DNA of 64,000 bases from Meandrina meandrites (Eukaryota > Cnidaria > Anthozoa > Scleractinia > Meandrinidae). Position 1 is the stretch's first letter; every line of letters begins with the position of its first letter. The notes under the pieces are model-generated. The model saw only the letters and a program-made list of their open reading frames with translations, was not told the DNA's origin and did not search any database. The stretch is taken from NCBI GenBank assembly GCA_963693305.1, contig OY855914.1:21219472-21283471 (forward strand), read 5' to 3'. Both the position numbers and the translations under genes were made by a program. Shown here piece by piece: positions 1 through 10,970 of this stretch.

Positions 1-246
1 CTTCGTTTGACCTTAGAATTTGCAAGAAAATGTGCTCACATTGGTCTCACATTTTTAATTAGGGAACGTGCGCTGTTATGGGGAGTGGGGCGTGTCAGTG
101 GAGTATACTGATGTAAAATGTCAAGGGCTTTTCATCTTGGTCTCGCTCTTCAAGCGCTCAACGAGTTTCTTAATGGTCGGTTCTTGTTTTGCCACGATCT
201 ATAAATTATTTTGAATGTGTTCGTGGTTTTTGTTTTACTTTTTCAG

Positions 247-436
247 ATGTTTTCAACTCGTCGATCTGAAAAAGTCTCAAGAATGCCATCGCTCAGTTAG
301 GAGTAATGACGAGCTATCTTCTTCTGCGGACCGCTCTGACGTTGTTTTTGCCGATACAGCTGCCGCAGAATACATCGACGAGATACTGTTCCATCTACAA
401 CAAATGGACGGCATGGGCTTGCGAACATCATCTTAA
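247..436 (+). CDS. Possible terminal exon, weakly cyclin-like
   Basis: A pyrimidine-rich tract ending in CAG at 244-246 is followed by an open frame of about 62 codons ending in TAA at 436. Its second half, with the string EYIDEILFHLQQMD, vaguely resembles the segment just before the cyclin box of A/B-type cyclins (pattern EY-x-DI-x3-L), after a Ser-rich stretch. No upstream exon can be seen because the window starts here, and no cyclin box follows before the stop. It could be the last exon of a gene off the left edge, a retrocopy fragment, or a chance frame. The family call is an inference from one short motif. Confidence 0.22.
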
Positions 437-1117
437 GGTTTTCACGACTTCTTCTTTCCACATTCCTCAGCTGTACCGACACTTTTGATGTCATTCAGCC
501 AGCGCAGCTTCCCCAGTGTAGTCTGCTGTTTAAAGTCTCGCGTGGATCTACCACATTGCAGGCGACCTACCACACTGTAGGCAAAAACTCACCCACAGAC
601 CATCTCTGGGCAAAAAAAAAAAAACTCTGGAACGTGTTCAATCATGTTGTTAGCTTACAAGGAGTCCAGGAAGGAGCCGATAACTGTGGCACAATTAGAA
701 CAGTTGGTTACGCCGTGTTGAGCTGGCTCGTCAGCTACAATGTTATGACACTAGCACCGTTTGTTTGATTCATATTGAGGCAAAACACTTTTAAATTTGT
801 CAATACAAAAACAGAAGAATAAATGATTACATTAATAAACACACTTGTAAAAAAAAAATTAATTTGCCAGTTATTTTTGACCAATAACTGTATCGTATAA
901 TCGTGTGCATATACGTCTTGTACGTATAATAAAGTTGCTGTTAAGTCCACCTCTTGTTTTTTTTTTTTTCTTTCTGTTCGGCCATTGCCATATTCATTCA
1001 GATTGTTTCACAAACAGCTGACCACTTCTACATGTTTTTCTCAAGGTTGATGTCACGCGGCAGTGTGACGCGGTCACGCCTTGCTAGCTTCCTTGGACGT
1101 AAACGAGCTTAGACATT
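437..1117. other. No gene seen
   Basis: Short A- and T-rich stretches including homopolymers at 613-624 and 955-970. No coding frame with recognisable content and no paired splice signals that join to a neighbour. Confidence 0.5.
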
Positions 1118-1349
1118 AGAGAGGTTAAGCATGACGTTTACGGCAAACGGCAAACGGCAAAAATCGAACTTTTGGTGTCTAATTTTAGCCGTTTGTACAA
1201 TTTAGGGAAATTGTTTGCATTTGCTGTGATTAAGGGATTTTTTTCCTATTTTTCGACTGGCTTTATTTAAGTGCTAAAGAAAAAGTGAGCAAAATCAGAA
1301 TTATTTTTGCCGTTTGCCGTTTGCCGTAAACGTCATGCTCAACCTCTCT
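1118..1349. mobile_element. 232-bp MITE with ~47-bp terminal inverted repeats
   Basis: The left end (AGAGAGGTTAAGCATGACG, then three CGGCAAA-like units) is matched by its reverse complement at 1303-1349 with one mismatch seen. The trinucleotide ATT lies directly outside both ends (1115-1117 and 1350-1352), consistent with a 3-bp target-site duplication. The interior is AT-rich and non-coding. A 3-bp duplication suits PIF/Harbinger-type mobilisation, but the superfamily is inferred from that alone. Confidence 0.75.
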
Positions 1350-3571
1350 ATTCACTGTCTCACACAAGTAGCCTTTTTTTTGATTTTGTGCTCTTTTAAA
1401 GTTGTTGAAGCATAGTTGAAGAATAATTGTGGTAAAATACTGAAGAAGACTTCTAAGTTCATGCGTGATGCTCAGAGCGATACTTAATTGAATTTGATTA
1501 GTGGTCTGAGAGTCTTAAACGCGCAATTTCACGCGGACAAGAAACAAGAGGGCGGAAATAGCAATGGCATTTATGCTATCTCCTCCTCCGCTACAGGTTT
1601 GACCTGAAGATAATTGTTACTGAAATTTGACCGCAGAAAGACTCCACGCTTTGGCCAAAAACTTGACACAAAAGACAATGAAATGTAATGACATTACATG
1701 GCAAAACTGATTACCGGATACTCGTGTACAATGCCAATACTGCTGAACAAATCACTACAATTAGGAAAGCCGAGGACATGTCATATACATTTTCAGATTT
1801 TAATTTCTGTTAGTTTATGTTTGCATATAACCAGAGCCCTTAGTAGTCTGAAATTCAGCCGTCTTACCCTTCCTCCATCACCTCCCCCCCGCCCCCCTCC
1901 CCATAGGGAGGGCGGCGTCAAGACAAGGTACACAACTACGAGTATCCTCATCAATCACAACAGTTTTTTTGTGGTTTTTATCTCCATTTCCACATGCCCA
2001 CAAACGTTGATTCTAGATGTTTGCTCACGAGCTTGACGGCGCACAAGAACACCAAGAACAACACCAGTTAAAGGAGCTTAGAGGCGACAGTAGAGGACTA
2101 AAACCTGGAAAGACCAGATTGAAGTCCAGCAATCTAACCTTGCTCCATTCATCTAAAATTTGTACCCACCCTATCTACATCCTGCTGGTGCCCTTTTCCT
2201 TAGCTAGTATGTCATTTTCTTTAATTTCCATTCACCCTTTTTATAGTAATTCACAAAAGACAAATACTTTGAGACTATGAGCATTGTTAATATTTGGATC
2301 CATGTAGAAAGATCAATGAAACGAGTGAAGGCGTGGGACATATTTATACCGTTGACAATGCATGGCTGCATTAATTATTTATGGGCTGTTGCATCATTAA
2401 TTGTGCATTTTGAAAATCCAATTCTTTCAGTCTAATTTGGACACTGAATTGATGTTCAAGCTGCAAGGTAGCCTTACACTTTTTACTTTATGTACATGAG
2501 TTCAGTTCATGTTAATCAAAGGGTATGGCACGTACATTGTTAATGCGCAAAACAAGTAAAGTATAGTAAAAGTGAATTCTGTTCTGTCTGCTCACTGGTT
2601 TCAATATTGCAACATTTTAGCTGTTATTTCATTCTTAAAATTTACTAAGTTTTGGACTCATTTAACAAGAAAAAATTCAGCACATGACTGAAAGAGAACG
2701 AGTTCATGTTGGGCACGATAGTTTTGGACCACGAGCCCTTGTCAGGAAAGACTCGTTCCTTGAGTATGTCTCCTATGCCTGAATATGCCAGAAAATCAAT
2801 CCATGGGAGAACAGAAAGGTCCGACTGACACTGAAGTTGATAGTATGCGTGCGTCCGTGGTAACCGCAAGCGGCTACCAAGCATATCAAACGCCATTCAA
2901 AGGGTTTGGAAAGCAGACAAAAGTTGTCCCGTGTAGGCGAGTTGTCCCTAGCAGAGCGTTTACAAGATACCTGTGTAGAGACGTATTGTCAGCTGCATTA
3001 TAGGACATTTTATCCGTTGCTATTTGTCTGCCTGTCTTGCCTCCGATATTTCTTTGTTTTGACCACTCTCCCGTTTTGTTTGGCTGGCTGGATGTGAAAT
3101 CACTGGAGAGACGGATTTTATATGAGTTATCTTAGACAGACCAGTTTAGAAACTAAGCTTAGGTTGCATAAGTTGCTCCCGGCAAGGTTACGGGCCCTCT
3201 AGCAATGATGTATAGATATTTAAATAGGGCTAATCTTCTTTTTTGTTGGTTATCAAAAACAAAGTCTGGTTATTATTCTTGGAGCAAGATTAACTAGGCT
3301 AAAGGAATTAGTATTTGCGGCCTTTCAACGTATCGTTCGTATGTATGTTTCTGACCTTTCTAAGGAAGAAACCCTACACCTTGAGGAGTGGCGGACTTTG
3401 AGCAGTTGCTAATGCTGGAGTAAACAATTGTATAATTAAACAACACGGTCGCTGTTTTGGCGTGTTATGGAACATTTTTCGGTGGGGGAAAAGCTGTTCG
3501 TTAAACAAAAAAAAAATCTTCTGTTATGTTAAAGTTATTTGTGCATGTATTTTAGAATTTCCTCTTTTAAC
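1350..3571. other. Intergenic, no gene recognised
   Basis: About 2.2 kb without a convincing gene. A C-rich tract lies at 1868-1900. The longest open frames (1698-2036, 2645-2896) have no domain signature and skewed composition. Nothing else was supportable. Confidence 0.45.
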
Positions 3572-3974
3572 TTACCGTAATGATTCGATTTAGCGCCCGG
3601 GTGCTTATTTACTTTTGGCACCTCAAAGGAGGGCGCTTATTCGGGACAGGGCACTTAATTTTTTGAGAAACAACCAAATGATCAAAACAAAAGTTTAATA
3701 AACATTAAAATAACTAACAATAACAGAAACTGCAGCAGTAACAAATTGTTGAAAGTTCATTTACTTTTAAAAGAATTGTTCATTTGAGCAGTAAATATAC
3801 ATGTATGATACGGTGAATGTTCATGACTTTATCTATTCAACGTCGATAACATCAGTGTCATAGGGGCGCTTATAAGAATGGGGGCGCTTATTGACAAAAA
3901 CACATTCGAAGGGGGTGCTTATTGGAAGGGGGCGCTTATTGGAAGGAGGGCGCTAAATCGAATCATTACGGTAA
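3572..3974. mobile_element. ~400-bp MITE, 25-bp perfect inverted ends
   Basis: TTACCGTAATGATTCGATTT at the left end is mirrored exactly at 3950-3974. Inside are direct repeats of a GGCGCTTATT motif clustered near the right end (3864-3950) and an AT-rich core. No open frame; a non-autonomous DNA transposon. I could not settle a target duplication: flanking bases are TTA on the left and TAA on the right if the ends are taken as CCGTAA. Confidence 0.7.
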
Positions 3975-3987
3975 AATAATGTTACAT

Positions 3988-4592
3988 CCGAGTTAAGTGC
4001 GCCTTTCTACAATTTTCGACCGAACAGCGGCACAAGTCGAAAAATCGATTTCGCTCATATTTTGCACAAAGATAGGTCCTAGTGAGAAACTAAACGGACT
4101 GCAGTTAGTTTGTCCTGACACAGCTTCCTTTCGTAGAAATATGCAAAAAAAGATTTCGCCCCGTTTGGGCTCAAAATCCACTTCCGGTTAGACTGAATTT
4201 TGTGAAAATTTGATCGTCTCGCGCATTATACTACAGCTGTTCATGAATCTTTCAATGATATTTATAATCTTTTCAGGTCTTCATTGTATGACTGAGCGAA
4301 AAATAAAACAAATGGAGATTAGTTTTGAGCCCGAAACGAGCCAAAACTGACAGACTAAATTTGCAAATGTATCGCAAGCCAAATTATGCAGTAAAACATT
4401 GCCATTTTTTTCTATGGGCGATAACTTTAAATATCGAAAAATACTTTCTATGGGTAAACTATATACCCATCTGCTATAATATCAAAAAAAATCTCTGGGG
4501 AGATGGTTTTCAGTGGCCCGCTTTGGCCTGTGTTTATCACTAATTTTGCCGAAAATGTGTTGTTTGAAGTGTAAATAATTGCGTGACACGGC
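3988..4592 (+). repeat. Dispersed repeat, copy 1 of an inverted pair
   Basis: About 600 bp that recur in reverse complement at 12262-12875 with few differences across their whole length, including the segment around CACTAGGACCTATCTTTGTG (seen on the minus strand here) and ATGGGTATATAGTTTACCCA. Open frames in it are short and open in both copies only in part, so it is probably a transposon fragment without a gene. Confidence 0.8.
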
Positions 4593-4823
4593 GGGTAAAC
4601 CACGAATAAAACTATTCTTTTTTAAAAGTACGTTTGACGCTATTGTAAGAATTCAGCCAAAAAAATCGTGCAAATAAATGGGCCAGTTGGTGAACCCCTT
4701 GAAGAAGTAGGAGCATTGTGAGATTTTCTCCGTTCACCCGTTTTGGAAACGTTGCGTGATCTTTACAAACTTTGATCACAAAATGTTAGACGGTAATTAA
4801 TTCAGTTAAATTTATTGAAGTTC

Positions 4824-5623
4824 CAGGGGCGTAGCGTGTTTTTTTGAAGATGTACGCACGATAAGGAATTTTTTTTAAGCGGCGAAGGTGCTAGCAACTA
4901 GGGGGGTCTGGGGGCATGCTCCCCCAGAAAATTTTGAAATTTAGGGTCTCGAAAATGCCATCTCCTGGTTTTTCTGCGGGGAATTTTCAATAAATAATGC
5001 GGCAAAAGTGCAGTAGAAAGTTGTTTATTTTAACCATTTCTCTATTGTTTTCTGTAAGCTACAGTGTTACGAAAATAAAAAAATAAAAAAACAACGGAGA
5101 CAGGTCACAAGCAAAGGGCGAGTCGTCGACCTTTAAGACGGGCAACACTGTCAATATCCACGTTCTTGTGTTTATGTATATGAAGTAGCTCAAGTCGCGG
5201 AGATATTCATTGGATTCTCTAACACTAGGGCTTCACCGTTTGACCTCGCAAGAGGTATATTCCTAATCTCCATTGACGGCAAATACGTTTTGTTCTGAAG
5301 TCACACGTCATGGCATTGTAACCTCTCCTTCAAGAATACCTCTGGGGCTGGGGAAACTGGTGAGGCTGGCTGACCTTGAGGGAGGGGTATATGAGGCGTT
5401 TTTTTTCTATTTTTAATTACCACTCAAATGCATCTTGCCATTAGTGGCCAGCACTAAATGATTAATGCTTGGATAAACGAAAATAATAAAAAACGGCCAA
5501 ATATGAAATTATCAGCCAGCAAATTTAATGAGAAAAACGTTTTTAGGCAATTCCAAAAAAAAAAATTCTCAGATGTCAGCTGTACGCACGGGCGTACGTG
5601 CGTATATGGACGCTACGCCCCTG
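4824..5623. mobile_element. 800-bp non-autonomous TIR element
   Basis: Starts CAGGGGCGTAGCGT and ends with the reverse complement ACGCTACGCCCCTG. The pentamer AGTTC directly abuts both ends (4819-4823 and 5624-5628), a likely target-site duplication. The CAGGG terminus recalls hAT elements, but hAT usually makes 8-bp duplications, so the superfamily is left open. The inner segment at 4899-4940, TAGGGGGGTCTGGGGGCATG, recurs near 61066-61090. No transposase frame. Confidence 0.7.
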
Positions 5624-5628
5624 AGTTC

Positions 5629-6170
5629 TCACTATCCTGAAGTTCTCACCATCATTCACAAAACCAGGTCTTATAAAGGAAAGGTGAAGCATTCTCAGAT
5701 TCACTGATAGACGTAATCACGGGTCGATATTGTTTGGTTCCTTACGTGATCTAAAGGGAACTCGGGTAATAATTAAAGTATGTTTTTGCCGACCTCGTCG
5801 GATCTGATACCTGTGTTTTTATGCAAATTTGTTATCACTCGTTTTATTCTAGTCCTATACAGCAGGAAAATCTAACACTAAAATATGTTGGTTTAATTCA
5901 TTTTCAATTAGACATGAACTCTGTAACTGAAAATTAAAGAATTTTATGGTTGACGGATCAATAGAAAGCAGAGCATTACTTTTCCAAGTTATGGACAAAG
6001 ATCTATTTTCAGCACGATTAGTACTTTTCAAACAACTGAAATTTTGAATATGATTCATACCAGAATTTATTGTAAAAGTTGTACCAGCCTTGAATCTAAC
6101 TTCTTTGGCGACTTTTTTAATTGCTAATTAAATTATCTTTATTTTGAGAATGAGATTGAATTGAATTCCG
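5629..6170. other. Intergenic, no gene seen
   Basis: AT-rich sequence between two repeats; no supported coding frame. Confidence 0.45.
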
Positions 6171-6262
6171 TAAATTCGACTCTTCGCTGTTGTGGATAAA
6201 ACAAAATGGATGAAGATGATATTTTTCAACAATGACACGAGCATGGGACAAAGAAAAATTCT

Positions 6263-6340
6263 GAGTCCCTGACGGGAATCGAACCCATGGCCTCCCACAT
6301 ACCGGTTGGGCGCTCTAACCAACTGAGCTACAAGAGACTC
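6263..6340 (-). tRNA. tRNA-Thr-like sequence (anticodon GGT position), probably a pseudogene or SINE head
   Basis: Read on the minus strand it has a canonical A box (TAGCTCAGTTGG) and B box (GGTTCGATTCC), a D arm GCTC..GAGC, and an anticodon-stem region CCCAA..GTGGG. If the stem starts at CCCAA the loop is CCGGTAT, putting GGT at the anticodon. Position 33 is C rather than the near-universal T, and the acceptor stem pairs well only if a one-base slip is allowed (GAGTCTC with GGGACTC). These faults argue against a working tRNA. Confidence 0.5.
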
Positions 6341-6579
6341 GTTGTGAGCTTGGCCATTTACTAGGTTGATATGTGACACGCGTCCTGCGTACTGCTAGGA
6401 TCAGCAATGTCGAAATCATCAAGTTTGTAGTAAATAATAAAGATGGCAAATTTTAAGCTCGGTGATAAATAATGAAGATGATATTTTTCAACAATGACAC
6501 GAGCATGGGACATTGCTGATCCTAGCAGTACGCAGGACGCGTGTCACATATCAACCTAGTAAATGGCCAAGCTCACAAC

Positions 6580-6658
6580 GAGTCTCTTGTAGCTCAGTTG
6601 GTTAGAGCGCCCAACCAGTATCTGGGAGGCCATGGGTTCGATTCCCGTCAGGGACTCA
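6580..6658 (+). tRNA. tRNA-Thr-like sequence (anticodon AGT position), probably a pseudogene or SINE head
   Basis: The mirror copy of the tRNA-like body at 6263-6340. It keeps the A and B boxes and the D and T arms, and the loop here reads CCAGTAT, giving AGT at the anticodon. Differences from the other arm are concentrated in the anticodon loop and stem. The same C33 and acceptor-stem defects are present. RNA polymerase III could still start here. Confidence 0.5.
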
Positions 6659-6961
6659 GAATTTTCTTTGTCCCATGCTCGTGTCATTGTTGAAAAATAT
6701 CATCTTCATTATTTATCACCGAGCTTAACATTTGCCATCTTTATTATTTACAACAAAATGGATGTTTGCTGTTCTTTTAAGTCATTAGTTGGTGGTCAGT
6801 GCTTGGCCTTTGAGCGCATAGACAGAAAGCAGTCTATGGACATAGCCCCACTGCTATCATGCACTAAAAATATAACACAGCACAAGTCCTCGATCTGTTC
6901 AAGTCACACTGTGTCACACTGTGTCACGGCCTAGAAAAGATTTATGGCATGTTGATTCTTC

Positions 6962-7336
6962 AGATTCGCGCCCGCTTCCTTCGCTCGCCCCTTTTTTCCT
7001 CGCTTGCCCGCTTTTTTTAATCGCCCCCAACTACCGAGACAGTCTGCCCATTTTTTTCCTCGCCCGCCTTTTTTCGCTCGCTCCCAACTACCGAGAGAGT
7101 TTCCCCTTTTTTTCCTCGCTCGCCCGCCTTTTTCGCTCGTTCCCAACTACCGAAAGAGTCTCCCCTTTTTTTTCCTCGCTCGCCCGCTTTACCGAGAGAG
7201 TCCCCAACTTTTTTTTCCTCGCTCGCCCGCTTTTTTCGTCCGCCCCCAACTACCGAGAGAGTCCCCCCCCTTTTTTTTCTCGCTCGCCCGTTTTTTTCGT
7301 GCGCCCCCAACTACAGAGAGAGTCCCCCCTTTTTAC
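6962..7336. repeat. Minisatellite, ~55-60-bp unit, about six copies
   Basis: The unit is CCCAACTACCGAGAGAGT followed by a C run, a T run, and CCTCGCTCGCCCGC plus another T run. One unit (7190-7240) is shortened. Purine-pyrimidine asymmetry makes long Pro/Phe/Leu- and Lys/Gly-rich open frames on both strands (6921-7430, 7017-7310), which are composition artefacts. Two more units sit at 10857-10970. Confidence 0.85.
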
Positions 7337-7436
7337 GACTGTTTTTGCGTATGCAAAACGGGAGTTATGGAATGAGTGGCGATTTGAAGCCATCCTTCCT
7401 TCCTTCACTCCTTCAGTCGATCAGGTGTAAACAAAA

Positions 7437-9740
7437 GGCCGTTGACAGATGGTTGGCAGACCTACATGTAACGCTACTCTCAGTTTGACGTTGCGGTTTA
7501 TTAAGACCGATGACAGACCACTGTACTTTACGCGCCGATGGTTTTGTTTTGATGGGTATGTGATGATAATTTGAAAATCGATTGTGAACATATTTTATTT
7601 TTATTTTACTTTAAATCAGGTGTATGTTGTTTCTGCCCTATAGAAAGCGAAATTGAAAGCGAAGTTTGTGTAATCGCTAGCTGACAGAAGATTATCAGTG
7701 TCACGCGACAAAGGTCAACCTAGCCGATTTCAAAATAAATTTTATTCGACGCTTAATCTTCACAGCAATCAAAGAATGCAAGATGAAACCTATTATGCTC
7801 ATGGCACGCGACAAAGGTCAATCTAGCCGATTACAAAATAAATTTTATTCGACGCTTAATCTTCACAGCAATCAAAGAATGCAAGATGAAACCTATTATG
7901 CTCATGGCACTATCAAAACACATTCCGGAAATTGAACGTTAATCGTGAACGCTGTACAGAGAAAAGAGTGTACACACGCTAGCACGAAAACACGCAAACT
8001 TGAATTTGTCTGCTTGGAGCTTGCTTCTTTTTCTCCCAATGCAAAACAAAATGAAAAACAACGCTAGCTGACAGAAGATTATCAGTGTCACGCGACAAAG
8101 GTCAACCTAGCCGATTTCAAAATAAATTTTATTCGACGCTTAATCTTCACAGCAATCAAAGAATGCAAGATGAAACCTATTATGCTCACGGCACTATCAA
8201 AACACATTCCGGAAATTGAACGTTAATCGTAAACGCTGTACAGAGAAAAGAGTGTACACACGCTAGCACGAAAACACATAAACTTGAATTTGTCTGCTTG
8301 GAGCTTGCTTCTTTTTCTCCCAATGCAAAACAAAATGGAAAACAACGTAAATCCGTAGAGATCTTTACAAGTGATGCACGTTCGGCTTCGACGATTTAAT
8401 TCGTCACTTGTTAAATAGAAGCGACAAGAAGGAACAATTACATCGTGTGCTTCACAGCGACAACCTAAATCGACGCATTTCAAACACCTTCTATAGGCCT
8501 CGGAGTTAAGAAGTACCCTTGCTGAGTTTTATAACCCACAACAGATAAATGTTCATCGCATGCAAGCAAAATCATCAGCACAGGTCGCAGCGGAGAACAC
8601 TCGAGTTTCAACGACGAAATAAAATGTGGAGCGAGATTTATTCCTAGCAGAAGACTACCTATCCCAAAAGCCAGAGGACCCTACCGCAAGTAAAAGAGTA
8701 ACAACAGAACTCACAGTATAAGCAACAAAATAGCGGTCGCAGAAGACAGGCAAAGTCATATTTTAAAAGCATATTAAAGTAAAAGACGATGCGCGGATCG
8801 TTAAAAGTGATCATATGTTTTCAAACACGAATAGAAAAATACATAGAAGAAAACAACTTGCCCCCAAAGTTATCCAGATATACACGCAATCGAATTTCAC
8901 CCAAAAGTCGTTCCACGTGCCATTGAGTTGACCACAAAATCAGACTTGAAAGCGAAGTTTGTGTAATCGCTAGCTGACAGAAGATTATCAGTGTCGCGCG
9001 ACAAAGGTCAACGCAGCCGATTTCAAAATAAAGTTTATGGGACGTTAATCTTCACAGCAATCAAAGAATGCAATATCAAACTTATCATGCTCGTGGCACT
9101 ATCTGCAAAACAAAATGAAAAAGAACGTAAATCCGTATAGATCTTTACAAGTGATGTACGTTCGACTTCGACGATTTAATTCGTCACTTGTTAAATAGAA
9201 GCGACCAGAAGAACACTCTAGTTTCAACGACACGATAAAATCTGGAGCGAGATTTATTCCTAGTAGAAGACTACCTATCCCAAAAGCGAGAGGACCCTTC
9301 CGCAAGTAAAGAATGAACAACAAAACTCACAGTATAAGCAATCAAAATAGCGGTCGCAGAAGACAGGGATTGTGAACATATTGTATTTTTATTTAAGTTT
9401 GCATGTGACGGAGAAAGCGAAATTGAAAGCGAAGTTTGTGTAATCGCTGGCCATATAAAACAACGAATCGACTTACTCGATTTGCACTCCTTTTACAACT
9501 TGCGGTGGCTGAATTAAACTGTTGTTGCTTGGATGATAACCCTCAAAATGGCAGCGATAACAGACCATGTTGTCATGATATCAGAACCTGGCCGACTGTA
9601 CTGACTGACGCAATGGCTCCGAAACGGCGTCTCGCAGGCTTGTGGTTGTACAAATTATCGCAAAATATCTATTTTAATCGTGAATAGAAAACGGGTTGAC
9701 AGATGGTTGACAGACGTAACGCGACTCCCCTTGGTTCGGG
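7437..9740. repeat. Complex tandem/nested duplication array
   Basis: Three or four partly deleted copies of a long unit. One module, beginning GCTAGCTGACAGAAGATTAT, starts at about 7677, 8064 and 8969, with a partial copy at 7806. A second (CATTCCGGAAATTGAACG onward) is at 7922 and 8204. A third (ATCTTTACAAGTGATG) is at 8360 and 9140. A fourth (GGAGCGAGATTTATTCCTAG) is at 8630 and 9245. The edge string GTTGACAGATGGTTG occurs at 7440 and 9693. No gene in it was recognised; open frames such as 8223-8483 and 9099-9323 are the same repeat read twice. Confidence 0.75.
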
Positions 9741-10856
9741 TCTTTTGGCGTGACAATTTCGTGTTCGGACCTGTAACAGTCTTGTGTGCGAATGTAGACG
9801 TTTCTACAGCTCAATCGCTTTTATCTATGTACATTAATGAAGTTGAGTTCCCGAGGTTTCTTCTAGTATTATTTGATTGATAAACCGTGCAAAAGTTGTT
9901 TAATAAAATTTATCTCTAATTGTGCTTCATTTTGTTTGACCGTTGTTTTCGTTTGTAGGATACAATATTTGACAGCTGTAACGTTGAGTTTGCTGGAGAT
10001 TACAGACCACTCATTTGTTGGGCAACGAGCCACAAAGGACAACCAGTTGCTGTGTCTTTATTTTATCCACCAAATAGGTTGATATTGTTGTGCTTGCTAC
10101 TAATGAATCTGTGTAGAGGTTTTTACTAGAGTTATTTTCTAAAATGTGGACCCCGAACTCCAACGTTGTCAGGTGTGGCGTATGATTTGTTTACATAAAT
10201 ACCAACGTCTACAGAACGGAAGTGGCAAGCTTTTTGTCCATAATGCGTAACAAGCTGAAAGAGTATGTTACCAAAGAACAGTTGCGTAGCGATCAGTTTT
10301 TTTTTGTGCTGACTCGAGTCTTTTTTTTTTCATCTTGTTTGCGCTTTGAAAATCGTTTGATGAAAGGAAACATTTTCTTCTGTCATGGTTGTTTCTATCA
10401 GCATAATGTTGGAGGGCGTAGAAGAACTTTTGTAGTGTTAAGTTCCTCAGTTTTTAAACGGAAATATTTTACATTCAACTTGAATTTTTAACTGTTCAAC
10501 ACATTGAGCCAAACAGCCCCTGCTGAATATTTAAAAGGGAGTTACGTTGGACAGCTGTACGATTAATGCACCATTGTGCAAGGAACAGAGACCCATACAG
10601 CCCTTGCTGACTGTTTTAAGCAAGAGAGTTACCTTCGAGTACTCAACATTTTGCAAGGGAGCTACCTTTTGAGTGCTCCACATTTACACAAATAGCTTTG
10701 AACTAGCTCAATTCATTTGCAATAACTTTTAGACTTAACTGCAATTGAAATATGCCATTCATATTCGCTTCCGTCCATCGCCACCAACACTCGCACAAAC
10801 ACATTAAACGATGACGTCATCGCTCCCAAAAACAGTCGTGGGCTCATAGGGCCCCT
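9741..10856. other. Intergenic, no gene seen
   Basis: Open frames at 9873-10082 and 10222-10491 show no domain, and T-rich tracts dominate. A weak short repeat based on AGCAAG/GAGTTACCTT lies around 10530-10680. Confidence 0.4.
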
Positions 10857-10970
10857 TTGATTTTCCTCGCTCGCCCACTTTTTTCGTCCGCCCCCAACTA
10901 CCGAGAGAGTTCCCCCCTTTTTTCCTCGCTCGCCCGCCTTTTTCGCTCGCCCCAACTACCGAGAGCCTGG
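10857..10970. repeat. Second block of the 55-60-bp minisatellite
   Basis: Two units of the 6962-7336 repeat, again with CCTCGCTCGCCC, a T run and CCCAACTACCGAGAGAGT. The complex array lies between the two blocks, suggesting that array was inserted into, or duplicated together with, one original minisatellite. Confidence 0.75.

Larger units (their letters stand above)
6190..6765. repeat. Long imperfect palindrome carrying two tRNA-like sequences
   Basis: Two arms run in opposite orientation: the left from about 6200 to 6415, the right from about 6508 to 6740. Both contain the string ATGACACGAGCATGGGAC, a tRNA-Thr-like body and the segment ending CGCAGGACGCGTGTCACATA (right arm). The centre has a second inverted pair based on GATGGCAAA-TTTAAGCTCGG. 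It could be an inverted duplication of a tRNA-derived SINE head or a foldback transposon that captured a tRNA. Confidence 0.75.

Noticed and set aside
6921..7430. 169-codon + frame and overlapping 97-123-codon frames on both strands
   Set aside because: They are read-throughs of the 55-60-bp minisatellite; protein composition follows the repeat and no start, splice or domain supports them.
8223..9323. Two similar minus frames of 86 and 74 codons, seeming paralogues
   Set aside because: They are the same tandem repeat module read twice; no domain or codon-like conservation apparent.
7437..9740. CRISPR-like spaced repeats
   Set aside because: Repeat lengths and spacers are irregular and the DNA is animal; it is a tandem duplication array.
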